DNA of 49,826 nt. Origin: JBDHXE01 sp035445085 (lineage in GTDB: Bacteria > Bacteroidota > Ignavibacteria > Kapaibacteriales > UBA2268). A model generated the notes under the pieces. It did not search any database and had not been told where the DNA came from. It worked only from the letters and a program-made list of their open reading frames with translations. The number at the start of each line of letters is the position of its first letter. Within the stretch, counting starts at the first letter, position 1. A program made the translations under genes and the position numbers. The DNA is taken from positions 1 through 49,826 of the forward strand of contig DAOMQA010000017.1 in assembly GCA_035445085.1 (NCBI GenBank), given 5' to 3'. Positions 35,157 through 44,551 of the stretch are shown here, one piece after another.

Positions 35157-36608
35157 TTGTCGGCAAGCAATAGGATTAAAAGTGAGGCCATCTCTGGTCT
35201 ATTATGGAATTTTATTGAGAATGGTGGCAACTATCTCTTAAATTTTCTTATCGGCTTAGTATTAATTCGTATAATCGATGCCCAGATATTTGGTATTGTT
35301 GGGATGATGTATTTTTATATTCTACTAGGGAATATTCTTGCCTCCTTTAGTCTTTCTAATTACTTAATACAAAAACCCGAAATAGATAAAAATGATTATT
35401 CGACCGCTTTCTGGATTAATCTACTATTATCCTTACTCATTTATTTGCTAATCTATGTTTTCTCCGATAATATAGCGAATTTCTATAAAGAATCATCAAT
35501 AGCCTATTATATAAAATTCTTTGCTCTAAATGTAATCTTTAGTGGTATTTCTGTAGTCCAAATAGCTGATTTAAGTAAAAAAATGAATTTCAAGGTTTTA
35601 GCACAAATAAATTTAGCAGCTCTATTACTTTCTGGAATCATTGCAATAATATTATCTTTATTGAACTTAGGGCTATTATCATTGATTTTATTTCAGTTAA
35701 CGAACTCATTTATAGTAATGATTTTACTATGGATAATTAATAAATGGGATTATGGTTTTAATTTTTCATTCAGCTCTTTAAGAAAAATAGGTAGGTTTTC
35801 TTCATCAATTCATTTAGTAAACTCATTAAATACATTATATACAGAAATTTACAATTTAATCATAGGTAGACTATTCGATGCACGTAATTTAGCGTATTAT
35901 TTGCGGGGGCGGCATACAGCCGAGGTATTACCGATTCAATTTTCTAATAGTTTATTAAAGGTATTATTGCCTGTAATGAGTAGTTTACAGCTTGACAAAT
36001 CTGGGTTAAAAAAAACTTATCACAAAGTATTATTGCTAACGGGGTTAATAAATATCCCTATATTAACTTTTTTAGCAGCCAATGGTAAGTCTATATTTAT
36101 TCTTTTATATACGGAAAAATGGCTTAGTGCAGTAATTTATTATCAATTATTTTGCATTGAGGGTATGCTCTTACCTCTTCATCTTATAGGAGCAAACTTA
36201 TTGATAGCAAAGGGCAAATCTAATCATTTTATGCGTTTAGAATTGAGTAAAAGGTTATTACAGACATTTATTATATATTTTACAATTTCCTCAATAGAAT
36301 ATATGGTAATTGGATTGATTATATTATCAATTATTTATACTTTAATCACATTTATTATTGTAAAGCAAGAATGCGATTATAAATTCTTTGAACAAGTAAA
36401 GTACCTTTTGCCCTATCTATTTATATCGGCTCTAATTTATATGATTAATGCAATAAATAACTCGCTAATGATAGATTATGGAACGCTTATGACTTTAATA
36501 TTAAACTTTATCGTTAGTTTAATAATGTACATAGGAATTCTCACATTCTTCAGAATGGAAGCATATTATTATATTAAAGAGGTCTTAGTAGAGATAATAA
36601 AAAAATAA
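35157..36608 (+). CDS. Polysaccharide flippase (MOP superfamily, WzxC-like)
   Basis: The 483 residues form about 12-14 membrane helices. The opening EAISGLLWNFIENGGNYLLN and then LVLIRIIDAQIFGIVGM, together with FYKESSIAYYIKFFAL and LRGRHTAEVLP, match the lipopolysaccharide/teichuronic-acid export branch (WzxC/TuaB). It should flip lipid-linked glycans across the inner membrane. The start is uncertain. No in-frame ATG precedes the conserved N-terminus, a stop lies just upstream (35148), and the TTG at 35157 sits inside a TAAGTTTG box. An ATT at 35172 (ATT AAA AGT GAG) would also give a normal N-terminus. It converges with the YihY gene, 2 bases apart. Confidence 0.88.
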   Translation: MSASNRIKSEAISGLLWNFIENGGNYLLNFLIGLVLIRIIDAQIFGIVGMMYFYILLGNILASFSLSNYLIQKPEIDKNDYSTAFWINLLLSLLIYLLIYVFSDNIANFYKESSIAYYIKFFALNVIFSGISVVQIADLSKKMNFKVLAQINLAALLLSGIIAIILSLLNLGLLSLILFQLTNSFIVMILLWIINKWDYGFNFSFSSLRKIGRFSSSIHLVNSLNTLYTEIYNLIIGRLFDARNLAYYLRGRHTAEVLPIQFSNSLLKVLLPVMSSLQLDKSGLKKTYHKVLLLTGLINIPILTFLAANGKSIFILLYTEKWLSAVIYYQLFCIEGMLLPLHLIGANLLIAKGKSNHFMRLELSKRLLQTFIIYFTISSIEYMVIGLIILSIIYTLITFIIVKQECDYKFFEQVKYLLPYLFISALIYMINAINNSLMIDYGTLMTLILNFIVSLIMYIGILTFFRMEAYYYIKEVLVEIIKK

Positions 36609-36610
36609 AA

Positions 36611-37501
36611 TCATACTTTTTGCCTATGCTTTAAGAAATACATAGATATTTCGGCACTAAGTAGTATTATTAAAGCAGAATAATAAATCCATACCGCTAA
36701 CGATATAATAATTGCATAAGTACCATAAAATTTGCCATAAGTAGCAAAGGTAGTTAAATAATAAGCAAATATATGCCTTGAAACTTCAATGCCAATAACG
36801 CTTATGGCAGTTGCTATCACTCTAATTTTGCGATCAACTCTTTGGTTAGGAACAAATCTAAATATAAGATAAAATATAACAAAAGAAGTAATAACTGAGA
36901 CAAAAAACATAACGGTTTCAGAATAGTATTCCTGAATAAAATAAGGGAGAGCTCCACCGAATATATCTATAACAAAAGAAACAATCGGTAGCCCATAAGA
37001 GTATATTAAAATTAATAAAGAAAATAGAACAGTTAATAAAATGTCTTTTAATCTATATAATATAAAAATCCTTTTATCTTTTAGTTCAAAAGCTGTATTT
37101 AATCCAACTCTAATTGAATTTATTAAGGTAGATGAAATCCATAACAAGCCAACAATACCAATCACGCCAAAAAAAGTTGAATGTTCCGTAATATTTTGTA
37201 CTTCGCTCAAAATTGCCTGTAATAAAGTTTCATTTGATTTAGTTGGCGGTAAGAAATTAAGAAATATCTCATTTAAAACTACATTTATCTGATTAATATC
37301 CACATATTTACTTAATATAAATATAGCTACTAACAACATTGGAATTACATAAATTAAAATTGTAAACGCAATTCCAGAGGCAAGCATAAATGTATGGTGG
37401 GAATCTAAAATATCAATAAAATTATATATAAGTTTATAAGTTTCCTTAATTTTACCTATACTAGTTCTCTTTTTTAGTAATTTGATTAGTAAATCTAACA
37501 T
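36611..37501 (-). CDS. YihY/BrkB-family inner membrane protein
   Basis: The 296 residues have about six membrane helices. Family features are SGIAFTILIYVIPMLLVAIF, the polar loop with FFGVIGIVGLLWISSTLI, and the C-terminal FATYGKFYGTYAIIISLAVWIYYSA. The family was once misnamed RNase BN; its transport or structural function is unknown. The ATG at 37501 is chosen because the alternative TTG at 37531 lies inside a minus-strand TACTTTTG box (37529-37536). Confidence 0.88.
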   Translation of the reverse strand: MLDLLIKLLKKRTSIGKIKETYKLIYNFIDILDSHHTFMLASGIAFTILIYVIPMLLVAIFILSKYVDINQINVVLNEIFLNFLPPTKSNETLLQAILSEVQNITEHSTFFGVIGIVGLLWISSTLINSIRVGLNTAFELKDKRIFILYRLKDILLTVLFSLLILIYSYGLPIVSFVIDIFGGALPYFIQEYYSETVMFFVSVITSFVIFYLIFRFVPNQRVDRKIRVIATAISVIGIEVSRHIFAYYLTTFATYGKFYGTYAIIISLAVWIYYSALIILLSAEISMYFLKHRQKV

Positions 37502-37536
37502 ACTTTTGTATTTTTGTAATAAATTATTCAAAAGTA
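37501..37536. promoter_or_regulatory. Overlapping divergent -7 boxes between YihY and the Ig-like lipoprotein
   Basis: The plus strand has TACTTTTG (37501-37508) and TATTTTTG (37509-37516). The minus strand has TACTTTTG (complement of 37529-37536). Only 42 bases separate the two likely start codons, so the two promoters overlap and may compete. Confidence 0.45.
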
Positions 37537-37543
37537 AGATAAA

Positions 37544-39217
37544 GTGAATAGATTAAATATATTATTTTTAATATTATTTATGGTATCTTGTGCAAATATT
37601 CAGCCTCCAAGTGGCGGTCCTGAAGATAAGGAACCACCACAAATAATTGAAACAATACCTGCCAATAATTCTACTAATTATAATGAAGCTATTATAATAA
37701 ATTTTGATAAATATATGGATAGAAATAAGGTAATTGAGAATATTAACATAATACCAGATGCTAAAATTGAAACTAATTGGAATGGCAAGGAGCTAACATT
37801 AACCTTTAAAGAGAAACTTTTAGAAAATACTACATACTCGGTTAATTTAGGCACAGAATATACTGATAATCATGGCAATAAGCCCAACAGTTCGTTTTCA
37901 ATAGTATTTTCTAGTGGAGCCAATATAGATTCGGGCTTTATTGCAGGGCACTTAGTTTCTACAAAAGCTCAGGGTAAGTATATATTTTGTTATTCAAAGG
38001 CTCATCATAATTTTGATGCATTAAATTATCATACAACGAAAGCAGATTACAAAATACAGATAGGTGCAAACGGCGATTTTATTATACCCGGCTTAAAAGA
38101 TGGAGTATACAGAATAATAGCGGTAGACGATATATTAAAAAACGGACTTATCGACCAAAATGATCCATTTAGTACCGCTTATAAGGATTTTGAAGTACAC
38201 AACAGCAAATCTGATTTTGTCATAATTAAAGATGGCATTGCTATTGACAAAACTTTACCAGCTATATTCAGTATAAATAGTATTTATAGCAATGTACTTA
38301 ATATAAGATTTACTAAAAAAATGAACGACTCGTCAGTTTATAATTCATCGCTCATAATTTATGATAGCACTGGCAAAGAAGTCTCATCTTCAAAGCACAG
38401 CATTAAAAATATTCAACAAGATAATTCTTATAATTATTTGCTTAGCGGAGCTTTGGATAGTAGTATGAAATTACTAAGTCTGAAATTTGACAAGATGAAA
38501 CTGCCCTTAGATTCGGCTTATAATTCATTAGATACTAACAAAGCCTCTAAGTTCGCACCTCGCACTAAAATAGATACTTCAGCCTTGTTATTAATAGCAA
38601 AGCCTTTCGCAGATAGCGCAAATGCTATTTCTATTAGTCCAGAATTTCCATTTACTTTTAATAGCTTTATAGACAAATCAGCAGCAAAAGTAAATTATAA
38701 ATTAATCGGTACAGTAAGCAGAGCAGAAATTCCATTAAGTATAATAGATACAAGCGAAAATATTTATCTTTTTAAGCCTAAGAGTAGCCTAAAAGAAAAA
38801 ACAGGCTATCAGCTTAGTATAGATTTTAAAAATTTAATTAATTTGTCATCAAAAAAATCAATAGATACTAATATTATCTTAACATTTGCTAGCGAAGACA
38901 GGGGTAATTTAGGTTCGGTATCTGGTCATTTAATTTCGCATACACTAAGTTGCAACGATAATTTATATATGCTATTGAGTTCTAAGGATAAAATGTATAA
39001 AATAGAGATAAATAAAGATAATACATTTGAAGCCAAGGATTTGGTAAGTGATGAGTATCAAATTGAAATATTTTGCGATGAAAATCTGAATACAATTTAT
39101 GACTTTGGTCAATTAGTTCCTTATAAGTTTTCTGAAAAATTTTATATCCATAGTAAAACGCTAAAAATAAAGGCTAAATGGTCAGTAGACAACTTTATCA
39201 TCGAGGAGGGAAAATGA
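37544..39217 (+). CDS. Lipoprotein with Big_5-type Ig-like domain
   Basis: The product has 557 residues from a GTG start. The lipoprotein signal ends FMVSC (Cys16), followed by NIQPPSGGPEDKEPPQI, the usual opening of a widespread Bacteroidota lipoprotein family. An Ig-like Big_5 domain (about 30-125: TIPANNSTNYNEAIIINFDKYM and FKEKLLENTTYSVNLG) and further beta modules follow. It is anchored in the outer or inner membrane; function unknown. The stop overlaps the trkH start by 4 bases, which is curious for a surface protein and a potassium channel. Confidence 0.85.
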   Translation: MNRLNILFLILFMVSCANIQPPSGGPEDKEPPQIIETIPANNSTNYNEAIIINFDKYMDRNKVIENINIIPDAKIETNWNGKELTLTFKEKLLENTTYSVNLGTEYTDNHGNKPNSSFSIVFSSGANIDSGFIAGHLVSTKAQGKYIFCYSKAHHNFDALNYHTTKADYKIQIGANGDFIIPGLKDGVYRIIAVDDILKNGLIDQNDPFSTAYKDFEVHNSKSDFVIIKDGIAIDKTLPAIFSINSIYSNVLNIRFTKKMNDSSVYNSSLIIYDSTGKEVSSSKHSIKNIQQDNSYNYLLSGALDSSMKLLSLKFDKMKLPLDSAYNSLDTNKASKFAPRTKIDTSALLLIAKPFADSANAISISPEFPFTFNSFIDKSAAKVNYKLIGTVSRAEIPLSIIDTSENIYLFKPKSSLKEKTGYQLSIDFKNLINLSSKKSIDTNIILTFASEDRGNLGSVSGHLISHTLSCNDNLYMLLSSKDKMYKIEINKDNTFEAKDLVSDEYQIEIFCDENLNTIYDFGQLVPYKFSEKFYIHSKTLKIKAKWSVDNFIIEEGK

Positions 39218-40983
39218 TAAATTTAGAACAAATTAGGGAACGCTATCCTAAGTATTCACAGTATATAATGATAATAACTGGATTTTTTATATTAGTATCT
39301 CTTACAGCTATAATCGGTTTTAGATTAGATAATGAATGGATAAGTATCTTTACTTCAATTACGAGTATAATGCTGCATACATTTATCATTAATGAGCTTA
39401 TCAAGTTACTTTTAGCACGCCATTATTTTACTCATATTAAAGAAAGATGGTACGAATTTATTATTATTGGTCTACTCTTTTTTCAATTAATATTCCCTTC
39501 TATATCTCAAAATATATTTGAAACAATATTACCGAACATTAATCCTGCTAAGATTACACTAATTTATATTGCAATATTAGAAATAATGATGCTATTCTTA
39601 TTATTTTTAAAAGCAATACGAGTAACACACAAGCTATCTTCCATTAAAATACACTCAAGCGGGCTTCTTGCTATTAGCTTCTTAGCGATTATTCTTATAG
39701 GGTCTTTATTGCTTTATTTGCCACGTTCCTACAATGAAGGAGCAAAGTATTCCTATATTGATGCATTATTCACTTCTACAAGTTGCGTTTGTGTAACAGG
39801 TTTAATAGTTGTAGATACAGAGCATAATTTTACAGTAATAGGCAAAGTATTTATTATATTATTAATACAAGTAGGCGGGTTGGGAATAATGACTTTAACT
39901 ACATTTTTCGCCTTATACCTAACGGGTGGTGTATCTCTACGAGCGAGAACATTAGTAAAAGACCTGATAAGTGAGGATAGCATAGGCAAGATACAATCTC
40001 TGATTAAGTCTATCCTGTTGTATACTTTTGTCATTGAAGCTGTCGGCGCTTTACTCTTATATTTATCAACGGTAGATAATATATTTGTGTACGACCCAAT
40101 TTTATTTTATCATGCAATTTTTCATTCCATTTCTGCTTTTTGTAATGCTGGATTTTCGGTATTTTCAGATAATTTGATGAATGAATCGATAAGGTATAAT
40201 TATTTTCACAATTCTGTAATTATGGCTTTAATAGTTATGGGAGGGCTTGGTTTTATTGTTCACTCAAATTTATATGGATATTATTTAAACAAACGATCTA
40301 ATAGAGCCTTTAGATTAAAAATTCATACTAAATTAGTAGTAATCTCTACTCTTATTTTAATCTTTGGTGGCACCATCTTAATATATATATTTGGCTCTTT
40401 TCAATATCTAAAAGGCTTAAATTTTGCAGAACAAGTATTTCATGCTATGTTTTGGTCTGTAACAGCGCGTACAGCTGGCTTTAGCGCTTTGCCAATGAGT
40501 TCATTAAACCAAGCAGCGACATTGGTAATGGTAATATTAATGTGGATAGGTGCTTCGCCGGGTTCAACAGGCGGAGGTATAAAAACTACTACATTAGCAA
40601 TTGTATCTATTGCGCTTTTTAAATATATAGTGGGCGTGGAACGAGCAGAAGTATTTAAGCGAGAAATTTCACAAGATAGTATTAAAAGAGGTTTTTTTGT
40701 TATTTTGGCATCAATAATTGTTTTAGGTTTTGCTTCAATAGTATTAATATGGATAGAACCTGATAAAAATGGTTTGGATTTAATCTTTGAAGTAACTTCA
40801 GCATTAAGTACTGTTGGTCTAAGTAAAGATTTAACATTTTATATGGGCAATGGTGGTAAATTATTATTAATTACTGTGATGTTTATAGGTAGAATAGGTG
40901 TATTATCGTTTTTAATGTCATTTCATAAACCGGTAGATGAACCGGATTATAGTTATCCAAAAGAAAATATATTAGTAGGTTAA
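39214..40983 (+). CDS. trkH: Potassium uptake protein TrkH/KtrB
   Basis: The 589-residue integral membrane protein has four pore loops of the SKT potassium channel family: SCVCVTGLIV, SAFCNAGFSV, TARTAGFSAL and SALSTVGLSK, each carrying the selectivity-filter Gly. The ASPGSTGGGIKTTT loop is diagnostic. About 10-12 helices are visible, with two extra N-terminal helices before the core. The ATG at 39214 has a strong GGAGGG site. It overlaps the lipoprotein stop by 4 bases and is followed after 3 bases by its regulatory subunit. Confidence 0.94.
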   Translation: MINLEQIRERYPKYSQYIMIITGFFILVSLTAIIGFRLDNEWISIFTSITSIMLHTFIINELIKLLLARHYFTHIKERWYEFIIIGLLFFQLIFPSISQNIFETILPNINPAKITLIYIAILEIMMLFLLFLKAIRVTHKLSSIKIHSSGLLAISFLAIILIGSLLLYLPRSYNEGAKYSYIDALFTSTSCVCVTGLIVVDTEHNFTVIGKVFIILLIQVGGLGIMTLTTFFALYLTGGVSLRARTLVKDLISEDSIGKIQSLIKSILLYTFVIEAVGALLLYLSTVDNIFVYDPILFYHAIFHSISAFCNAGFSVFSDNLMNESIRYNYFHNSVIMALIVMGGLGFIVHSNLYGYYLNKRSNRAFRLKIHTKLVVISTLILIFGGTILIYIFGSFQYLKGLNFAEQVFHAMFWSVTARTAGFSALPMSSLNQAATLVMVILMWIGASPGSTGGGIKTTTLAIVSIALFKYIVGVERAEVFKREISQDSIKRGFFVILASIIVLGFASIVLIWIEPDKNGLDLIFEVTSALSTVGLSKDLTFYMGNGGKLLLITVMFIGRIGVLSFLMSFHKPVDEPDYSYPKENILVG

Positions 40984-40986
40984 ATT

Positions 40987-41685
40987 ATGAAAAATAATAA
41001 GTTTTGTGTTATTGGATTAGGTTATTTTGGTTTTGATCTTGCTTTGTATCTAACCGAGCGCGGTGCAGAAGTAATCGCAATCGACAACAAAGAAGAAAGA
41101 ATAGAACTCTTAAAAGATAGAGTTGCAGTTCCCGTAGTTGCAGACTCTACAGATATGAAAGCTCTTAAGAAATTGGGAGTAGAAGATATGGACGCTGTAA
41201 TAGTTGCTATCGGGGAAGGTTTTGAGGCATCTATCAATACTTTGTATAATTTACAAGAGTTAGGAGTAAAAAAAATCTTTGCTCGGGTAATATCTCCTAT
41301 TCATGAGAAGTTAATTAAGTTAATGGATATCGATGAAATTTTACTCCCTGAGTCAGAAGCAGCCAAGCACCTTGCCAATCGGCTAATATTGCCGGGCTTA
41401 ATTGACTTTATCGAATTAGATCAACACTTTGGCATCTTTGAAACGGCAGCACCAGCACATTTTATTGGGCAGACGCTCACACATATTGATTTAAGAAAGA
41501 ACTATAATTTGAATCTTGTAACGATCAAATCAGACTTTAAGAAAGGCTTTTTTGGCAAGCACGAGTATGGCAATATAGTTGGTATACCAAATCCAGAATA
41601 TGTATTTAATGATAAAGATATATTGGTTCTCTTCGGCTTAAATGAGGATATAGAGAAATTTTTACAAGGGAAAAAGCGTAATTAA
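40987..41685 (+). CDS. trkA: Potassium uptake regulatory subunit TrkA/KtrA
   Basis: In this 232-residue protein an RCK_N Rossmann domain (about 4-120) has the nucleotide loop GLGYFG (9-14), then AIDNKEERIELLKD and ADSTDMKALKKLGVEDMDA. A C-terminal RCK_C domain (about 140-228) follows. The single-RCK form is KtrA-like; it gates the TrkH/KtrB pore in response to ATP/ADP or NAD(H). Confidence 0.94.
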   Translation: MKNNKFCVIGLGYFGFDLALYLTERGAEVIAIDNKEERIELLKDRVAVPVVADSTDMKALKKLGVEDMDAVIVAIGEGFEASINTLYNLQELGVKKIFARVISPIHEKLIKLMDIDEILLPESEAAKHLANRLILPGLIDFIELDQHFGIFETAAPAHFIGQTLTHIDLRKNYNLNLVTIKSDFKKGFFGKHEYGNIVGIPNPEYVFNDKDILVLFGLNEDIEKFLQGKKRN

Positions 41686-43498
41686 GCAATCACTGATCAT
41701 ATTATCGTTTATACTATTAGCTACTCTACTATTGATGTCTTTTGATATTAATACAACGAGGTGGGGTAAGCCAACGCCTATATCAAATCTTAATTCTGAG
41801 TTAGATGATTATGCACCAGCTTATAATATTTATGACAGCTTATTATACTATTCTTCGGCAAAGACAGGTACTAGTTTGTTTTACACAAGCGACTATACCG
41901 AATTAGGTTTTAGTAATAGTAAATTACTAAAGTCTCCTATAAATCTTACTAATAAAAATCAGAATTATATTAGTTTTTATTCGCCGAATTTAGCATATTT
42001 CACTTCGTTTAGAAAAAGCGAAATGTATTCTAATTTATGTATATACAAGTCGTTTTTTGCAAAGAACTCTTGGTCGATTGGGGTAGTAGATGATATTTTA
42101 AACATTGGTAAAGACAATGCTCAATTAAGTATTTCTCCTGATAAAACGACAGCTGTATTTATTTCAAATAAGGATAATGATATTGAGGATACCGATTTAT
42201 GGATGACGCAAAAAAACGACGACGGAGACTGGTCGAACCCTATAAAATTAGATGAATTAAATACAAGCTATCGCGAAATTACTCCTTTTTTAAAAAGTTC
42301 AGACACATTATTTTTTGCCTCCGATGGGCTGGGTGGTCCAGGTGCGTTCGATTTATATTGTTCTGTCAAGATTAATGGCGTATGGCAACGCCCTACACCA
42401 CTATTTGATTTAAACACGGAATTTAATGAAAGCGATATCTGTATATTACCCGATAATATGTTGATTTTTTCTTCTGACCGTGCAGGTGGTAGTGGTGGCT
42501 TAGATTTATATTTGAGTAAGGCAGAAGAAACTATCTTCCACAACACAATAGCTGAAGAGCCTACCGTAAGTATTCTTACACAAACTAATACAATCCAAGC
42601 AGAACGAAATGTTAGCTCTACGGTGTATCCTTTCCCAATTTATATTCCAATAAGTTTCTTTGAAACAGATGAAAACAACGATTATTATTTATATTTGAAG
42701 CACTCACTTGATGAGCTATCAAAAAGAATGGACGACAACCCAAGTGCAATAATTCAGATAAGTAATTCACCATATAATTCTGTAATTGAGGAGATATTAG
42801 ATAAAAATAAAAGATTGAAAGGGCGTATTATATTTTCTGGTAGCAATAATAAGTATATTCTATTAAAATCAACAAATAAGGCATTATTTGACTTTGTAGA
42901 GATGGCTAAATATGAAATATCATTAAAACCTCCAGCCTTAGATATAAGTATCAATAGTTCCAATAATGAGTTACTTACTCACCATAGTATTTTATTGAAT
43001 TTAGACAATAATAGCTTAGGAATAGATGTGCACAACGATACTTTGCCTATTAGATTTATATATGATTTGGAGCCTTTTGCAAATAAGATATTTAATAGCG
43101 ATTCTTTATCAATTATATTTAAGTATTCCTACTCTAATATAAATAATAGTTCATCAAAAAGAATGAATATTATAAAGTCTGAAAGTAAGTCATCACTCGT
43201 TCAATCTAATTTAGGTAAATACATAGATTATAATTTTTATTTACCAGATGGAGTTGATTTTAGCGATTATATTAATTCAAATGAAAACTATTTAAATAGA
43301 GTTAAGCAAGACTTAGATATATCAAGTAGAGTTCTTTTTTATTATTATACAAAAGATAGCAAAGTGAAGGCTTCACAAATTGTGTCGGCAATATTAAAAG
43401 CAAAAAAGTACATTGAACTTGGCTTATCGCCCAGCAATGAATCGCCACTCCCTAATGAAACTCATAATTTCTTTAAGCTGCGAATATTTAAGTATTAA
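41681..43498 (+). CDS. Secreted PD40 beta-propeller protein, probable ATT start
   Basis: The protein contains WD40-like PD40 repeats: SISPDKTTAVFISNKDND, FASDGLGGPGAFDLY and IFSSDRAGGSGGLDLY, the kind found in TolB and OmpA-linked envelope proteins of Bacteroidota. A C-terminal half (about 310-600) is unrecognised. The first ordinary start codons are TTG at 41732 and ATG at 41735. However, the frame upstream reads KQSLIILSFILLATLLL, an excellent signal peptide, with no ATG, GTG or TTG before it. ATT at 41681, overlapping the trkA stop and preceded by AAGGGA with a 9-base gap, is the likely start (606 residues). A sequencing error at the start codon is the alternative. Confidence 0.75.
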   Translation: MKQSLIILSFILLATLLLMSFDINTTRWGKPTPISNLNSELDDYAPAYNIYDSLLYYSSAKTGTSLFYTSDYTELGFSNSKLLKSPINLTNKNQNYISFYSPNLAYFTSFRKSEMYSNLCIYKSFFAKNSWSIGVVDDILNIGKDNAQLSISPDKTTAVFISNKDNDIEDTDLWMTQKNDDGDWSNPIKLDELNTSYREITPFLKSSDTLFFASDGLGGPGAFDLYCSVKINGVWQRPTPLFDLNTEFNESDICILPDNMLIFSSDRAGGSGGLDLYLSKAEETIFHNTIAEEPTVSILTQTNTIQAERNVSSTVYPFPIYIPISFFETDENNDYYLYLKHSLDELSKRMDDNPSAIIQISNSPYNSVIEEILDKNKRLKGRIIFSGSNNKYILLKSTNKALFDFVEMAKYEISLKPPALDISINSSNNELLTHHSILLNLDNNSLGIDVHNDTLPIRFIYDLEPFANKIFNSDSLSIIFKYSYSNINNSSSKRMNIIKSESKSSLVQSNLGKYIDYNFYLPDGVDFSDYINSNENYLNRVKQDLDISSRVLFYYYTKDSKVKASQIVSAILKAKKYIELGLSPSNESPLPNETHNFFKLRIFKY

Positions 43499-43525
43499 AT
43501 AGTTTATAAGCATGATATACTTATG

Positions 43526-44404
43526 CTATTTCTTAATAAATCTAGTTAAGAACTCCTGAGTAAACACTTCTGGCGTCTTTTCTAAGAATAAAGCTGCTTG
43601 GTGAAATGCTTTTTGTGCTATTTTTTCTTTTCGTTTATACAGTATTTTCTTAAACTTCACAGCATTTTCGTCATCTAATATTAGTCTTTCTTCAACAACA
43701 AAATCAAAAGTCATAACTAAATCATGGTAATCGCCTAACAAAGTAGATAGATGATGAATATTTTCGGCAAAATCTATATCTTCTTTGGTTTGCAAATTAA
43801 ATATTAGTGCAACGTCCCATAATTGTTTTACTTTTTTTCTGAATTCGTGCATTAGAATATCATTTTCATTTATCAGATTCTTATAATATAATGTTCGGGT
43901 ATTATTATATATTTTTCTTACACCTTTTTTTATATTCGATTTGATTTGTTGTGGCAGTTCAATGTTTTTAATAATAACTTCAGTTTGTTCAATGTCGTTT
44001 ATAACATTTTCTATTTCTCTGGCAATACTGGCTTCATCATTATTATACCTAAATGAGTTAATCTGAATTTTAAGAGCTTCGATTAAAAGAATATTTTCTT
44101 TATTTTTTGCTTCAATTTTACTTAAACATTCAGCTATTGCATCAATATCTCTAAAATGGGATAGTCTTCTCCCTGCATCTCTCAATAGAGTATTTAATTC
44201 TTGGAAGACTTCGTCTTCGATAGCATATTTATAAATTCTGATTAAAGACCTTAGTCTTTTAAAAGATTTTCTTGCCTCATGAATAGAATAGTCCAGCCTT
44301 TCAATGTTGTTTAATGATGTTTTTGCATAAGCAAGCACATTAAAATATATCCGACTGAAAGCATCATTAATACTTTCGTTTTCTAATATATTTATAAGAA
44401 TCAT
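43526..44404 (-). CDS. CHAD-domain protein
   Basis: The 292-residue helical protein has the conserved His and basic helix SIHEARKSFKRLRSLIRIYK (about 41-62), RDAGRRLSHFRDIDAI, LMHEFRKKVKQLW and LLGDYHDLV. CHAD domains bind polyphosphate through these basic residues. No CYTH partner gene is next to it. Role: polyphosphate binding or phosphate handling (known for the family). Confidence 0.9.
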   Translation of the reverse strand: MILINILENESINDAFSRIYFNVLAYAKTSLNNIERLDYSIHEARKSFKRLRSLIRIYKYAIEDEVFQELNTLLRDAGRRLSHFRDIDAIAECLSKIEAKNKENILLIEALKIQINSFRYNNDEASIAREIENVINDIEQTEVIIKNIELPQQIKSNIKKGVRKIYNNTRTLYYKNLINENDILMHEFRKKVKQLWDVALIFNLQTKEDIDFAENIHHLSTLLGDYHDLVMTFDFVVEERLILDDENAVKFKKILYKRKEKIAQKAFHQAALFLEKTPEVFTQEFLTRFIKK

Positions 44405-44498
44405 ATATTAATATCCCACATATTCGTCTTATTGAGTATAACAGATAATTTTATAAATTATTTTTAAAAAATAATATTATTATTCGCTATTTGTTTGT

Positions 44499-44506
44499 TA
44501 TATTTG
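44499..44506 (+). promoter_or_regulatory. Putative -7 box (TATATTTG) for infC
   Basis: TATATTTG matches TAnnTTTG and lies 45 bases before the infC start. No clear -33 TTTG. Confidence 0.4.
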
Positions 44507-44551
44507 TATTTATTGTAAGTAAGTATTTTTAAAAAGAATTAGAGGATATAT

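Noticed and set aside
35138..35172. Frameshift joining the ATG at 35138 to the flippase
   Set aside because: The ATG frame gives 11 codons unrelated to flippase N-termini and the TTG or ATT start already yields a normal N-terminus.
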